This document shows, piece by piece, positions 1-15,200 of a DNA stretch of 64,000 nucleotides. Every line of letters starts with the position of its first letter. The first letter of the stretch is position 1. The DNA comes from Acridotheres tristis (lineage: Eukaryota; Chordata; Aves; Passeriformes; Sturnidae), in NCBI GenBank assembly GCA_037013685.1, contig CM072891.1, positions 10,268,501-10,332,500 on the forward strand. The letters are read 5' to 3'. The notes under the pieces were generated by a model. That model was not told the DNA's origin, did not search any database, and was given only the letters and a program-made list of their open reading frames with translations. The translations under genes and the position numbers were made by a program.

Positions 1-100
1 AAAATTCAAAATATTAAAGCAAAGTTTAGTAACTTCATAAACTGCTCTGCACATCTATGAACAGCATTATACTGATTAACATCATCCCACGTGATCCTAC

Positions 101-274
101 CTGACTGTGTTGCCATGGTACCAACCCCTCGTGGCTTTAATTCAGCCTGCAGCAGTGCAGAAGGAACAGCTGCCACCTGCCCTGGGACCAGGGGGCTCTT
201 CAGCGTGAGCACCTGCCCCTGTGGAGTCATCACTACGCTTGCAGCCCTGAGTGTGAGAGAGGCTGAGGAGTCGT
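101..274 (-). CDS. MGA: MGA coding exon 22 (last one in window)
   Basis: Residues 2661-2718, symmetric phase 1. It reads [20 protein letters not shown] then [18 protein letters not shown] and [12 protein letters not shown], matching the mammalian LVMTPQGQLLTLKGPLFSGP. The acceptor is TTTCCTTGCAG|ACGAC and the donor CAGTCAG|GTAGGA at 100-99. Bases 1-100 are intron; the remaining exon or exons and the 3' UTR lie beyond the left edge. Confidence 0.94.
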
Positions 275-3200
275 CTGCAAGGAAAGATGTAAAACACTCA
301 TTTATTCTGGCACAGCAGCCTGTGAGCCAGCATTAGGTACAGGGAAGGACTCATTCTTTTCCTCCTGCCTACATTTATGATGTGAAGGTCTTCACAATGT
401 TGAACACTTCTCTACAAGTTCTCCGCTATAAAAAACCTCTCCAGCATCTGACAACTCTGCCATTTACTTTAAGAGCAAACTTCCACCATGTTGAGAGCGA
501 GCATTTTGAGGAGGGAAGTTTTAGAGTCTGTTCTAGCAACCCCAACATTTTCAGGGTTGAACTTCAGGTTTTGATTCAGCAGAAAAAGAACCGCCTTCAA
601 CTCTTAGAAATTACTGCTGGATTGCAGTGAAACTCCCTGAGATCAAAGGACAACTTAGTAAGAGTTTACCTCCCATCATTCTGAAACCCTGAAGTCATCA
701 CATTCACCTGGAGACCTCAGTAGTGCTGGGCTCATCCTTACTGAAAGCAAGTGGTTTCCACACCTATCATATGGACATTTCCCGGTCCCATGCACAATTC
801 TGTTTCAGGAGGGAGGCTGTGTGCACAAGCCAGCTGGCATTTTGCCCTCCCACAGGGTGCAGCTTCAATGGCTGTCTCCCCTTGCAGTAGGACATGCACC
901 ACTTGTAGCCCACCTGTGGCTCGGACTCCTCTCCTGGCAAGTATCAGTGGCTTGCCCCTTCTGTTTGTCATTGCTATCGGGGTTGGCTCTCTGGGGGCAG
1001 CAGAGGATCCTTCTTGCTGGGTGTTAGCAGTGGAGGGTGCAGCTGATTTCTGTGGCTCAGGTTCTTTCTTCTTTTTTTGTGCCTCTATTGCTTTTTGTTT
1101 AGCATAAATATATTCCAGCTTCTTCAGGACAACCTCTTCTGTCTTTCCTACAGAAAAATTATCAGAGAGTCAGCCTACCTTCAAACCCTCTTTCAAAAAT
1201 TAAAATGCTGAATATAGAACTAATAATGTGTTAAGCTGACATTATCCAATTACTATAAAACAGATAACCACCATCCTCACAATGTAAATAGTATACTTAA
1301 TATCAGAGGGAAGCAATTACCCATTTATTCCAATATTTTTCTTCACTTCAGAAACATCCACAGATTTTAGAATTTATCTGCCACTTTGATAAGCAGAAAT
1401 CAGCCTGGACAAGCAGTACTAGTTGAAAACACCCACAGTTATGAAAAAGTCCTCTCAGGTCTCCTAATGATAAACATATGACTACTGGACATAATATTAC
1501 CTTTACCTGGAATGAAATTTCTTGGACTAATGGACCCTGTTACTCAAATGACATTTGAGTAACATTTGGCATTTGACAAATTAGAATGTAAACTCACATA
1601 CAGTTTACCATTGCCATGAAAATTCTAACCTTGGACAAACACAAAGGTTTTATAAATAATTTGTTTTCTGCATATACACACAGTTTAATATAATCCAAGT
1701 TCAAGTAACTATACTGGCTTGCTTTCTGCTTAGTGTTTTTGTTCTAACATCATGATATATCTTTAATTAAGTCTTTAATTAATTTAACTAACTGTCCGGA
1801 GAGAGGACATTTTCCTGATCAAATCTGAGGTCTTCACTAGGAATGCAAAAGATCAGATAACTACTTCTTGAAGCTATTTGCTTTCATTCTCTGCTCAAAA
1901 AGCCTCTCATACATTTCTAGGTTACTAGACTTCACTACAACACTTTTTACAAATCAAATATCTTTTTTATGCATGAATGGATTCGCCTAAGTACAAAAGA
2001 TTTAAGCATCTTTCATTTCTACTTTACAGGTATTCCACTATTTATATTCCCAGACTGTGAGATTAGAAGAATATTTTGTTTATTCCCACATTTTGACATT
2101 GGCCAAAAAAGTGTCACAGCTTTCCTGTACTTCCAAATGAGACAGAAAGACACAGTAAATGTAAATACAAGATGTAACGTCTGGATGAGCAGCAGATTAG
2201 AATCTACTGCAGTTTTGTTCTGTGTACAGAGCTGACACCTTCTAGCCCCTAGGAGCACTGGTTTTGGGGAAAGCAGCACAAGGAGTCATTTGCAAAGCTC
2301 TGCAAGGAGTTGGAGGTTTTGGTACTGACCAAAGACAGTTGTGCGTGACTGTGAAGGGCTGAGCAGAAAAGGCATTTCAGGAGGTGACCAGAGACAGAAT
2401 GAAGTGACACCATCACCCCACCCTTCCAAAGGAGCCCAAGCCCGTGGCTCCCAGCACAGAGAGTGTTCTACACTTCCTTTAGGCATGAAGGAAAACAAAA
2501 GCCATTTTTATCAGCGTGATGAGCTATCACTGAGTCAGAGCTTAGCTTGACTTTGTTTGGGATCTGAATTTGGAGTCTGAATTTTATGTGAACCAATGAC
2601 ACACCTGGATCCACCGATTACTCCACACATTCTCACTCCTAAAAGCCTTTTCTTTCATTATCACAGCTAGTTTGCATTCAAAACCAGTCTCACCTGAAAG
2701 CGTGGATACTTTTCGAATCAGACCATCTCGTTTGCGTGTCAGTAACGTCTTCTGTCCAATAAACTTATCTGCCTGATCTGTCAGTCCTTGGATTTCCTCA
2801 AAGGCCTAAAATAGTATCAGGGAACTGATTTATAAAGTGACACACAAAACAGTAATAATTTTCCTTCCCAGAAACTTTCATGAAATTTATTTTTAAATTT
2901 CTGTAATCCTGAGAAAACAGGATTGAGAGAAAGCATGTGAAGTACCATGAACACCAGCTTCCCCGAAATGCTGGCTGAAGAGTAATAAATATCTTGTTTG
3001 CCCTTCCTCCAAAGGTCAGCAATTTTTAAGAAAAACCCCACACTTTTATCTCCCAGTTTCTAGGTACAGCTGATAAGCATAATTACATATCTACCACTCA
3101 TGTTTAGCTTCCTGTCATTTGCATCTTTAAAATTAAGCTTATAATGTATGCATAATGCCTAATGGAATGCTATCTTCTCAAGCATTAAAAAAGTAAGCCT

Positions 3201-6200
3201 TCAATGGTATACATAAGGAAAATTTTAAATCCATTTGTTACAGTTTAGATTTGTTTAAAAATTTCCTTATGTACAGAGTAAATCATTAAAGAATTAAGAC
3301 CTAATGTTCCATGATTCACAAAGAATGCAAGGGGAGGGCCAATCCAATAATACATGTTTCATGTCATCAAGACTAAGCTTTTTGGAATACAGATTCTTTC
3401 AGGTATTGTTTTGTTCTAGAGAGTCCTGTAGAGATGACAGAAGTTCCCCTCTACACTGGGCCTCACTTGAAGAGTTCATACTAGTGTAATTACTCTGTCC
3501 AGATTAAAAGATTCTCCTCCTCACTTATGCTCCAAAAACCTACCTGTTTGAGGATGTAGCATTTGGAGACTTTGGGAAGGTTCAGCAGCCCCAAAGCTTT
3601 CTTCAGCTTGTCAAAGAGGCCTCTCATTTCATTCCGTCGCCGACGTTCATTTGCCGTGTGTGTCTGGCGGTAATGAGCAAAGGCTTCTGCCTGGGACTTC
3701 AGCTTCCTTTTCCAGGTCTGATGCTGGAGGAGCAACCGGATTGACCAGTTTAAGTAAAGAAGGCCATGTAATGGCAGACAATGTTCAAATGCATGAGAGA
3801 TTTACAGCCTTTCTACAGACACCTGAAGATTCCACGTCATGCTATCCTGCTACTACGTCTTCCTGAAAGTTCAGAATCAGAAGCACACACAGTAAGAAAT
3901 GAAATGCTGACTGAAGAAGTGACGAACACAATCACATCAACCCTAACAGAAAAGAGCATGAGTCCCTTCAGTTCATAAGCTTTTACTTTTTGCAACACAA
4001 GGCTACTTAGATAAAATCACAGCATTACAACAAAATCAAGTATGTTTTAGCCAAGTATTTTTTGTTTGCTTGTCAAGAAAGTCTACTAATGAATGAAATA
4101 ATTACATCAAATACAGGAGACGTGAATGTTCCCCTGGAATTAAACTAGTTTGATTTCCATTTTCTTTCAAAGATTCATATCAGTTGGTGCCAAAGAGACA
4201 TTGTAAGTCAGAGTGTGAAAGATGGCATTTATCACCCCAGACATCCACCAACAAACAGAATTGTGGCCAAGAGCCTCTGGTTTTGAATTTACTTAAGTTT
4301 CTAAAAAGACTGTCAGACAATAAGCAAAATTACTGACCTCCACAGATTTAAAAGTTTGTTATGTCATCATTACTCTTTCAGGTTTTGTACAACTATGCTA
4401 TTTATTTAATGGGGAAGTAATTAATGCAGTTTTTAAGATAATTTTAGGTCTGCTTCAAACCCCAGAGCATCAGCGCAAAGACTCCTCAGATTTAGTGATA
4501 CTATTTCTGAGCCTGCTAGCTTAGGAGGAATCTGAAGACTTGTCTCCTGAAATCTGGCTCTTGAGAGCCATTCTGCCCTGACAGGCAGATGTGAGAGCAC
4601 AGTACAGCTGCAGCAGCTCCTGTGTTGGCCGTGGGTTCCTGTCAAGGGAGGACCTTATAATGTAAATTCAAGGGCAGAGAGGAGGACACACGGAAAAGGT
4701 AAAGCACACAGAGCATCCTGGACTCCATCCCTGTCTCAGGCAAAGGCACACATCCCACTCTGCTCTAAATAGCCAAGACATAAACCGGGTTCCCACCACA
4801 CTCAAAGCCCCACCCCACCACAGCAGGAAGCTCTAGAGCTGATGTCAAGTATATCACAGACAGTTATGGACAGAGAAACTGGATTCAGAGCCACCCGAAA
4901 ATACAGCACAAGATTCTGAAGGACTGCAGTGAAGTTTTGGTTTGAAAGGCTTCTGTGACATCTTTAACTTGCCTAGAAGCATACTTAAACTTCTGTTTTC
5001 AGAAATCCTTCATCCAGTGCTGTGCCTATATAATTCTACATACTGTCTTCTTCAACATATGAAAATCTCGCTCATTTAAAATGTGCTGTAAAAATTATTC
5101 ATGCCAAGGATACAAAACCTAAGCAAACGCAGTCATAAATAAAAGGCAGATCTTCCTCCCATAGCTAGAGCTGAATCTGAAACCCACTGATGCCAGCACC
5201 AGCCCTTTTGCCTTAAGGAGATTTGGACTGAGCAAATCCCCCCAGCATATTTGGTTTCTTTTCTTGCACTTAATCACAAGTATCTGCAAGGCAGATAAAT
5301 CACATTAAGAGCTGCATGTGAGATGAAGGTTTATATTTAAAATGGAGGTGTGATACTAAAAGGAAAGAGGAGAGCAAACATATACCTTTGAATGTTTTTC
5401 TGATAATGTTTCATCCGAAGAATTAGGAGGATGGTATCTGGAAGAAAGGTAAAAAGTTTTTCCCAATGCTACTTATCTCATACACTCTATCCTCATTAAC
5501 TACATTCCGACAGTCTAGAATTGCTCATTTTTATGCCTTGAAATTAACTTTTCTTGTGTAACTGCATAAAAGCAGGATACTGTTGAGGTTTCTCAAGAAA
5601 GTGAACTCTTATTTCCAACACCATCATCCTGGAAATAACTGAGCTGTTCTGAAAGCTGTGAAATTATCTCAGAGCGCAAAGACAAACTATTTCACTATAT
5701 GCAAAGAGAATAAATTCAGCTTGTAACTGTTAGCTGCATAAAGTAGCTTTTAAAATTATGTTTTGGTTCTGTTTTTAATAAAAACAGATTTAATATAGAT
5801 GGCACAGCAATTCCTCCCCCCAAGAACCACCAATCAAAATCCTCGCATTTATTACTATCCTAATATATGAAAACAGCAGCTTCCTCATATCTCAGGAGCT
5901 GCAACAAAACAGAGAAAACACACATTTGAAAATTATTTTTTACAAAACGTTACATCTGTTTTTCTCTCTCACCGAAAGATCTTCAAAATTTAAAGCAAAA
6001 TCACCACCTAAGGATAAAAGTTGAGCTGTTATCCTTAAAGGGGAGGAAAAAAGAGGTAACTATCTGGTAGATATACAATAGCACCAAACTGTTTCTTCAG
6101 TCTCTAAAAAAATTCTTCAAACAAAAAGAATTATAGATGCAATGTATTCTTTTGCATTCTTTTGTTTGATGCAACTGAGAAACAGCCATGACTATCGTTA

Positions 6201-9200
6201 CATTCCTCAAGTAAGCCATGTTTTTATTTTGCCTTTGTCATTATAAATGCAAGGGCAGCAACAGCAACAAAAACAAACCAATCAAAAAAATTAAGCCAAG
6301 CTATCCAACCATGGCAGACTGTGTCAGTAAGAAAATACTTTCGTTGCTGGGGCAATGGTCTCAAAGACAAATCTTTCATTTACAGGGTCAGGGATTAACC
6401 TAATGACTGCTCCTGCCCAGAAGTCCACCAGGAAGAATAAACAAAGCTTGCAGAATCACATTTAAAACAAAGACAACCCTGCTGATTTTCAGTTTGCAGG
6501 AAGGGAGGCTATTCACTCATTAATTTTACATTATAAGATACATCCCCATAAACAAATTAATTAGAGGGGAAAATGAAAAAGGCTAAGACACCTTAAAACT
6601 ACTCTTAGTGCTGCCAGCACCATCCTCACAGACACTGGAAAGCCCCAGTGCTGAGGAAGGCATGACAGAAGCCTTGCTTTATCCTGCCATCACATTGCAG
6701 CTGTAGTTTGATGGGACCACTCGGTGCCAGCCCAGCAGCAGGATACACAACTGCGTGCAGTGCTCCCCAGGGGTGCTTACTTCTGGTCGGAGGGTTCGAT
6801 ATGAGCAGCTGTGGCCTTCAGACGGGCAATGTTAATCTTCTCTGAAAGCTCCTCCACGGTCTCAATGTCCACCTGCTCGTCATCCTCTCTGTATTCACAC
6901 GCATCCTGGAACAGGTTTTGTTTTGTTTTTTTAAAATGAGTATCTACTCAGCAACAGCGCTCAGGCCAAAACAGTTTCACTTCAGTCTCAAATGAGATTT
7001 ACATTATAACATTTAGAACCATCAGGGAATCAACATCTCCAGCTACACTGGCCAATAAACAGTGCTAAGCAGGGGGTTACTTTAACTGTCACCTCCAGGA
7101 ATTCCTCCCACTAGCAACTCTGTAAAATGTGTTTTGGTAAAGGCAGAACCCATCTCTGTAGTTTATGTTCTTATTATGGGTGAGAGAAAAGCTTTCACAG
7201 GGCAGAGTTTTCCTGCCTCTGTTTTCCAGTAAGATTAAGCTGCTTTTACAACCTACTACCGTAGACTCTTGCTAATGTGACTTTTTACAGAATTTAAAAT
7301 AGTTACCACCTTAGTGTGTCTCATACCTAAGACAGCAAAAGTCAGAATATCATACTGTCAGGTTTCTTTGGATCACATAGTAAACTGTTTACATAATATA
7401 CAAAAGTGTATCTTACAAGAGTAAGATTTTAGCTCTCCAATGCTGCCAAAATGCTGCCCAATCATTTAAAATATTTATTATATTCTGAAGAGTATGTTTT
7501 CTCCATGCTTGCCTGACCAAGAAAACTTGCTACTTTGTGAAGAGAGAGATAAGGAACAACTGCAGTTCTGTAGCAGTGAGAAGAATTAAATATCAATCCT
7601 GTGGCCATCTGTAAGTCCAGGTGATACCCCTCTCCCAAGAAAACATGCCTATTCAACCAATTGTTTTGTGTTACAATTTTTAGTAAAGTTTTTTACATTG
7701 TAATCTTTGGTCTGATTACAGAACAAAGAACTCTTTCTCCTTAAGCAAGAAAATGTAATTACACTTCCATTCTCTACTCTATTTCACCCAGTTCCCCGAA
7801 CTACCCTGACTAAACAAAAACTATTCAAAGATGCTATTTAAAGCACAAAACTACTGAACAGATACTGCCATTACATTGAAAATACAGCATGTACAAGAGG
7901 TAGTGGTAACACTGATCTATCTCTTTATACAAAGAGCACTTCAGAGTCTTGCCTGCTCTCCTGGGTCATTCATAAATCCACCTTGATGCTGAAAGCTTCC
8001 TGACACTTTCTCTAAGCTTTTCCACTTTATGCAGCACCATTTCTGTGACCCTTACATGCAAGAGATGCACACTGGTTTTGTTCAGTGGGCAGGACTACCC
8101 TGTTTTAACTACATTTGGACATTACATTGCAGGAAACATGGTCAGGCAGGGTAGTTGAAAAATGCTACAATCCAGAGAGTAAGAGGAAAAGCACCCCAGG
8201 ACATTAGCTAACCATAGAAACATTGTTGTCATAAAGTTTTCAGTGCTGGTAAGTTATACTGGGCTAACCAAAGGGTTGATAGCAATTATCCAGGCTAGAG
8301 CTGCTCTAGAACTGAAACATTCTGCATGCTATCATATTAGAAAAATGGTGTTCAAAACCCAGTATGTGGCATCTTTTTCATGAAAGATGGACAAAAAACC
8401 ACACAAGTAAATACTCCGCGGCCCACCAAGAACTTAACATCTTTAAGTTTACACATTCAGAATGTGGACATATGAAAAACAGAAGTATTTATTTTTTTCA
8501 TTCTTACATCTACCAACAAAGGAAAAAATATTTCTGGTTGGTAAATCTCTCCTCTCTACCCTGAATTTTTAGCAACAGGAAAAATACCACAATCATGAAG
8601 ATCACCAGAAGTAAGTTGTTCTGACATTAAGAACATCTACTCCTATAGAAGTACTGCCAGTGTGCCATGGGCTGAACCTTATCCATATCCCAGCACGATT
8701 CTTGAGGATGCTTGTAGCAGCCCTACCTTTCTAGCATCAGTCAATCCATACTACTTTCAGTCTTTCCAAATTACTTCCTGTAGTTACATAAATTCTAAAT
8801 GCTGTTAAGTAAAGTATCTTATGGAATGAAGACACCAGAGGAGCAATACCATTCTACAACAGAGTCCTGAAGTTGTAATGGAAATGACAGCACTTTTCCC
8901 TCCTTGCATTTCAGTGCCTGTTTCCAAGCTCTCTCCTCTGATTTTTGTCTGTTCCTAGCAGCCTAAACTCCTACTGCTGTTACCTAAAGAGAAAATTGCC
9001 TGATGGTAGAGGATCCTCAGGGACAGTGCTGAGGGAGGAGGTTAGATGACAGTGGATGTCATCATACATTACCCAAGTAAATATGTAATTTCTTGAGCTG
9101 CCTTCTATGCTACAATATCTGCAGGTTTCACACATGGTCTGAACTAAAAGCTGACAACATGCAAGAGACTGTTAGAATTTATATTGTCCACAAAATGTAT

Positions 9201-12200
9201 CACTTGCACTTTGTATTAAACTTACCATTTTATAATAATTGATAACAGTCCTTAAAATTTCAATGTTTGGCTCAGGAAAAGAATGACTGAAAAACACTTT
9301 AAAACACTTAAAATGCAGTATCCTGCCAGACACAGAAGCTGTGTTTAGTAGTAAGGGACTCTTATCTGCAGCATTACGATACCACAACAACCCCTGGCAT
9401 AGTCTTGGCTTATGCCAACAAGGACTCGTGAACAATTGGGAGCCAGTGTGTGACTTAGGCCAGGCCAAGCAGTCCTTCTCAGCAGGAACTCCGTGTGCAA
9501 TCATCATGCCTTGGAGATCAAGAGTTTAACATCACCTCCCAAACCACTGCACTTGAATTTGTTCAGACAGCAGGTCCTGATACTCATTACTTTGCTTCTA
9601 CAGATACTCCCAGAAGGCTTTATTCATATACCAAACCCACAATGATTAACCATCCTAAGTCTCTCCTGATGCTACTCAAGGTAGGAAATGCAAAAGGGCT
9701 AAGATACCATCTCATGAACCTTCTGTTGAGCACATGAAACTAGAAAATTCTCTATGTCAAGGACACAAAGTCAGCACAAGGTAAGAAGGTAATCTGAGGA
9801 GCATTGATGTCCAAAACTAAGATCAATTAACCAGTGTGAAAAAACGTGCTAAAAAATAAACAGTAATAGCTACTACATGTAGGCAGCAATCTTTCTGACT
9901 CTCACTGGAGTTCTCTAAGGTTTTAAATGGCCATTTGCTGAGCAACCAGAACCAATCTACATTCCGAACCAGTGGAAGAAGAGCTGTCTTAAGTATTTCC
10001 ACTAAACAAAACTATTAGTGGACATGCATGTAGTCTTTGCTTCTTTGTTTCCACTAGTTTAATAAAGCAGATAAACATCCTCTACTAGCCTGTTTAGATG
10101 ATCTGACTTTATGCAGTTTGACAAACAATACCAGTGCAGCCTGTCTTGTAAGCACTACGATGAGGGAAGAGTACATCCCAGTGAAAAACAACACACTTAA
10201 ATCCAAAACTGTTTTCTCCATTAGGCATTGACGTGCTAACAGCGAAGATTAACCAATGCAAAATCCAGACAGGCTTTTACAGTCCTCTGAGATGTCATTC
10301 CTCAGCTTTACTGCTCTAGAACCAAGGTTAGCTTATCATATTCGTGTGGGCTTGCAGTGAAGACATACCCTTAGGTGACTTTCCAAACTATATTAGTCAA
10401 AACCTGTGCAATATGTTTCTTCCAAGACAAACATTTCTCATAATCTCTAATATTACTCTTCTGCTTTATCATCCATTTGCAGGATGAAATAAAACAGTTT
10501 TCAAACATCAACCCTGATAAAAAGACTACTCTGTGACCTAGGCACTATTGTTGGTTTATCAACAAATTCCTAAAACTACCATATCTGGAAAGTTTATCTG
10601 GCATCAGGAATGAATTAACAGTGGTTCTCAAAACTTGATGATAACTCTGCTCAAGTTATTACAGGATAAAGGACGTATGAAACTGCCATCACCCAAATGA
10701 AGACAAGACAGCAACAATTAATTCAGTTTTCAACCTAAAAGAACTTTCAGAAATAACATCTGTATTCAGTTTTCTCACCTTCATGCAGCTGAGATACTAT
10801 CATCTTGTCAAGCTGGAATATGACCCGATTAGTCAGTTTTTCTGGAAGTTGAAGAGATTCTCTACAAGCCAGAGCTGTTCACTTGGCTATTATGGAATAA
10901 TAGAATATCCTGACTTAGAAGAGACCCACAAGGATCATTGAAGTCCATATCTTGGCCCTGCACAGCACTATTCCCAAGAATTCCATGTGCCTGAAAGCAC
11001 TGTCCAAACTCTTGAACTCTGTCAGGCTGGTGCTGTGACCACTTCCCTGGGGAGACTGTTCCAGTGCCCACTCACCCTCTGGGTGAAAAACCCTTTCCTA
11101 ACATGCAGCCTAAATCTCCCCTGACACAACTTCACTCCATTCCCTAGGGTTCTGTCACTGGTTACCACAGAGATCAGTGTCTGCCCCTCCTTTTCCCCTT
11201 GTGAGGAAGTTGCAGGGAGGTGTCCCCTCAGTCTGCTCCAGGCTGAACAGACCAAGGAAACTCAGTCACTCATGATACAGCTCCTCCTCAAGATCCTTCA
11301 CCATCTTTGTTGCCCTCCTTTGGACACCCTAGTAGTTTCTTATATCTTTCTTATATTGTGGCTAAATATGCCACAGTATGTGTATAAAACTCAAACTGGC
11401 CCCAGCACTGGAGGTGAGGCTGCCCCAGAGCAGAGCAGAGCAGGACATGCCCTCCCTTGCCTGTCTGGCCATGCTGGGCCTGATGCCCTCCAGGACAGGG
11501 TTGGTCCTCCTGCTGCCAGGGCACTGCTGACCCACATCCAATTTGCCACAGACCAGAACCCCCCAGGTCCCTTTCCATGGCACTGCTCTCCAGCCTCTCG
11601 TTCCCCAGGCTGTTTGTACACCCAGTGCTGCCCTGTCCCAGGTGCAGAATCTGACACCTGCCATTGTTAAACTTTATACAGTTGGTCTTTCTGCAGGGCC
11701 TCTCCACCTCAGAGTCAACAGCTCCTCCGGGTTTGCATCTCTGGCAAACTTACATAGCATCCCTTCCAGTCCTGCCTCCAAATCATTTATGGAGCTGCTG
11801 AAGAGCACAGGGTGGAGATGGAGCCCTGCAGAACAGCACTAGTGACCAGTCACCAGTCTGACGTCACCCCATTCATTATCACCCTTCACACCTGACCCGT
11901 GAGAAAGTTGCTCACCTATCACTTGATGTGTTTATTCTGCTGAGTGATGGACATTTTGTCCAGAAGGATCCTGTGAGAGAAAGTATCAGAAGCTTCACTG
12001 AAATCCGAAAGGATTAAATCAACTGGCTTCCACTGGTCAGCTAGCTGGGTAACCTCGGGGACATTCCTAACTCGTTCCCCCAGCAGTCTGAAGTCTGCTC
12101 TCCTCATATCCAGGGCTGAAATCTTGCTGTCTCTTTTCCTCCCATCAGCAGAGATTTGAGCTCGATTGTTTCGTGGCTGCTGTGGCCAAGAGAGCAGCCA

Positions 12201-15200
12201 ACTGCCATTTCACTCACAGGCCCCTCTCTGTTACCAGCAGCACTTCAAGGAGCACACCTTTCCTAGCTGGCTCCTGTAGCACCAGCACCAAGAAGATACT
12301 GCCCAGGTGTTCTAGGAATCCTCTAGACCTGTTTGTACCAAAGAACTCTAGTTTGATTTTCAACTGCAAGAGGACTACATTAACACAAAAGGACTAAAAG
12401 AATTCTGCGCTGAAGACATGAACATTATCTCTCTTGTTTTTAATTTGTCTGTTCTTCAACTCTTCTCCAGTTTAACCTATTTCCACTTGCATCTCATTCC
12501 AAGAAAAGGCTTAGTTCATGTGTCCATTTGACTGATCCATGAAACAACAGCTTCATAATTTTAAGTAACAATGCACTGTTTCTTAAGTCATGTAGTGATA
12601 TGTAAGAAGTACAGGAATTACACATTGGATTACTTTATTTTAATTTTTGGGTTAAATTTGATGGGAATTTTATGACCATTAAAATCTAAGTGTATCTCAA
12701 CTACACTAATCACAAAGTTTTATCCTTATTCTGTGACTTTTGAAGCTATTTGCTTTCTATCAAATAAGGAATGACAGCTCTCACATACTATTTAAACCTC
12801 AAATACTATTTTAAGTTAAAAAAGGAATTTAAGGATGGATTCAAATATTTCTACCAGAAATAAATGTTAACTAAGGCTACAAAAACTAAATGGAAGAAAA
12901 TATCTTAAAATAAGAAATTATAGATTGGCCACTACATTTTTGGATCATTAAGTCACATTACAAATAAGTAAATACTGGAGGAAGACAACCTGCAACAGTT
13001 TTATTACAGATTGCTCAATATAACTCCTGTTATCTGAAAAACAGGCAATTTCTACAAGGCCACTACACTGCTACCTAAAAAAAAGCATGCAACTAAGAGA
13101 TAAAAGGCATTTACACTTTGAACCACAATTTATACTTCCTAAAGAAACTGAAGTCCAAAACACAAACATCATACTCTGTCCTTCAAGTCCATGGGTTATG
13201 ACATGTTAGTTGGTCAATTAAAAAAAAAAACCAAAAAACCCTTCATAAATAGTTAAATGCTTACCACTTTTTCAACATCTACTTCCTCTTCACTTGGGAA
13301 GTCAGAAGCACCATCCAGCATCTCATCAGCAGAATCATCAGTTTTTTCATCCTCTTCCTCCTCATCATCATCATCTTCTTCATCATCTTCCATATCATCA
13401 GCAGTTATATCAATAGTGGGCACATAGCCCTTTTTGTGTGCCCTCTCTTCTGGTGCTGACAGGAAGTCACTCTTCTCTGATGTATCAGCTTTGTTATCCA
13501 CGTCACTTCTGTTTTCTAAAGGGGGTACAATGCTAGATATTTTGCTCCAAGAACTGTTAACATGTGTTAGAATATCATGGCCTGTTTTCATTTCTTCCAG
13601 AGAATCACAAGCACCTTGCTCTTTGCTGTTACTGCCTTCCTGCCTAGCTGTATTTCCTTTGCCTTCCTCTGAATCGACTGTATGCTCTTCTGAAGCATTA
13701 TCCTGTTCTTTTGCAGAACCAATTTCAGACCTACTTCTTGTTTTCTCTCCTATGTTTTCCACTTCTGTAGAGCCCCTGTACTCCCTCCCTTCCATATCTG
13801 TCTGTGCAGCATCACCCTGGAATTCTTGTTTGTTCTCAAACAGTTCAGTCTCTCTTTGCTCCTCCTTGATCTTTAGCTGTCTATCTTGCTCTTGCTGACT
13901 ACGCAACTGCCCAGATCTTGCTCTGTTGTCCTCCTCCATCTCTGTCTGTGCATCTCCTTCCTCCTCTTTTATTCGTTTCTTCTGTTCAGCACGTGTTTGC
14001 TCCCTCCCATGGTTCTTCATCTGTGCAGCCTCCTGATTCTCAAGGCTCTGTGAATGTGCATTTTTCAGAAGAGCAACTGAAGACTCGTCTGATGACCCAC
14101 AAACAGTTTCAGAGTTGGCTGAAACTGCCTCCACAGCACATTCAGAACTGACAGAATCCTCTGTTTCTTCAGAATCTCCTTTTTCTTCCTCATCGTTTGG
14201 CTTCTCACTGATGTACGAATGGTCAGATGATACGACATCTGCAGAAACATCATGCTGGGAAGAAAAGCTGTCATCACAAGAACTCTCTAGCACCTTTAAG
14301 TTCTTCTCCAATACCTCAAACGTAGTGGAATTTCTATCACTGCTAGGTGTGCTAGATGCTGACTCTTCAACAGCATTTGCCTGGTTAATTGACACCTCAT
14401 TTTCTTCTTGCTTTGCATCTGGCACTGTGACATCAGACTCTGTAACCTCCGTGTCACCTGAGCATGGAGCCTTCTCATTCTCCTTCTGCTGAGCAGCACC
14501 TGAGTCCTCTTTCTTGCATATTTTCCTGTAATCCTTCTTCATCTGAAGAGATGCAAAATGGTGAAGAATAGAGTTTGGCACAGTCTTCTGTCCTGGGAGC
14601 TGAAGTAAAGCAAAACTTCCAGACTGTAAAGGTATGAGATTAGCAGTGGTGGCTGGCAGACCACCTGAGCTGCAGGTTATTTTAGACTCAGAGGCTGTTT
14701 GGTTTGTGACGTTGCTGGCAGCAGAGGAAGAGATCCTCAGAGTCAAAGTGCCTGCCTGTGACACAAAACTTGTTACTGAAGGAAGAAGAGAAGATGCTTG
14801 AGTGGTTGGGTTGGATGGGGGAGATAACTTGGGTACTGCAGTTTGTACAGCTGAATTTGAGGCAGGAGAAGTGGAAGACACAGAGGAAGTGGGAGAAACA
14901 GGTGACTCTGGAGGCTTGGAGGGTGCAGGCAATCGGATCCCTACAATAGATCCTGTGAGAAAAACAAAACATCAACTGAGACTTTCTTAAAGCAACTTTT
15001 TTCTTCTAGTTTTAGTATTTGATGCTGTACTAGAAGCAGACACCACCCTCAAGGATCACAATGGAATCAGATATTTGACCACAAGTTCTCAGTGGAAAAG
15101 TTGGCCCTGCATAAAGACATATAAACTTGAATTTTTTTAAGTAACATCCCAATAAATGAAATGGCCACTCTAAAACTAACAGACTTAATGTCATTAAGCT

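Larger units (their letters stand above)
6906..13264. other. MGA intron between coding exons 16 and 17 (6.4 kb)
   Basis: Largest intron inside the coding region. It holds the CR1 copy and adjoining repeat (10.9-12.4 kb); elsewhere it is AT-rich with nothing recognised. Confidence 0.8.

Noticed and set aside
11272..11842. ORFs of 99-132 codons on both strands near 11.3-11.8 kb
   Set aside because: They lie in a decayed CR1 LINE copy, not a host gene.
13434..13898. 154-codon plus-strand ORF (and other plus frames to 14492)
   Set aside because: Antisense shadow of the acidic MGA exon 13265-14940; Glu/Lys-rich codons give Ser/Leu/Phe-rich stop-free antisense.
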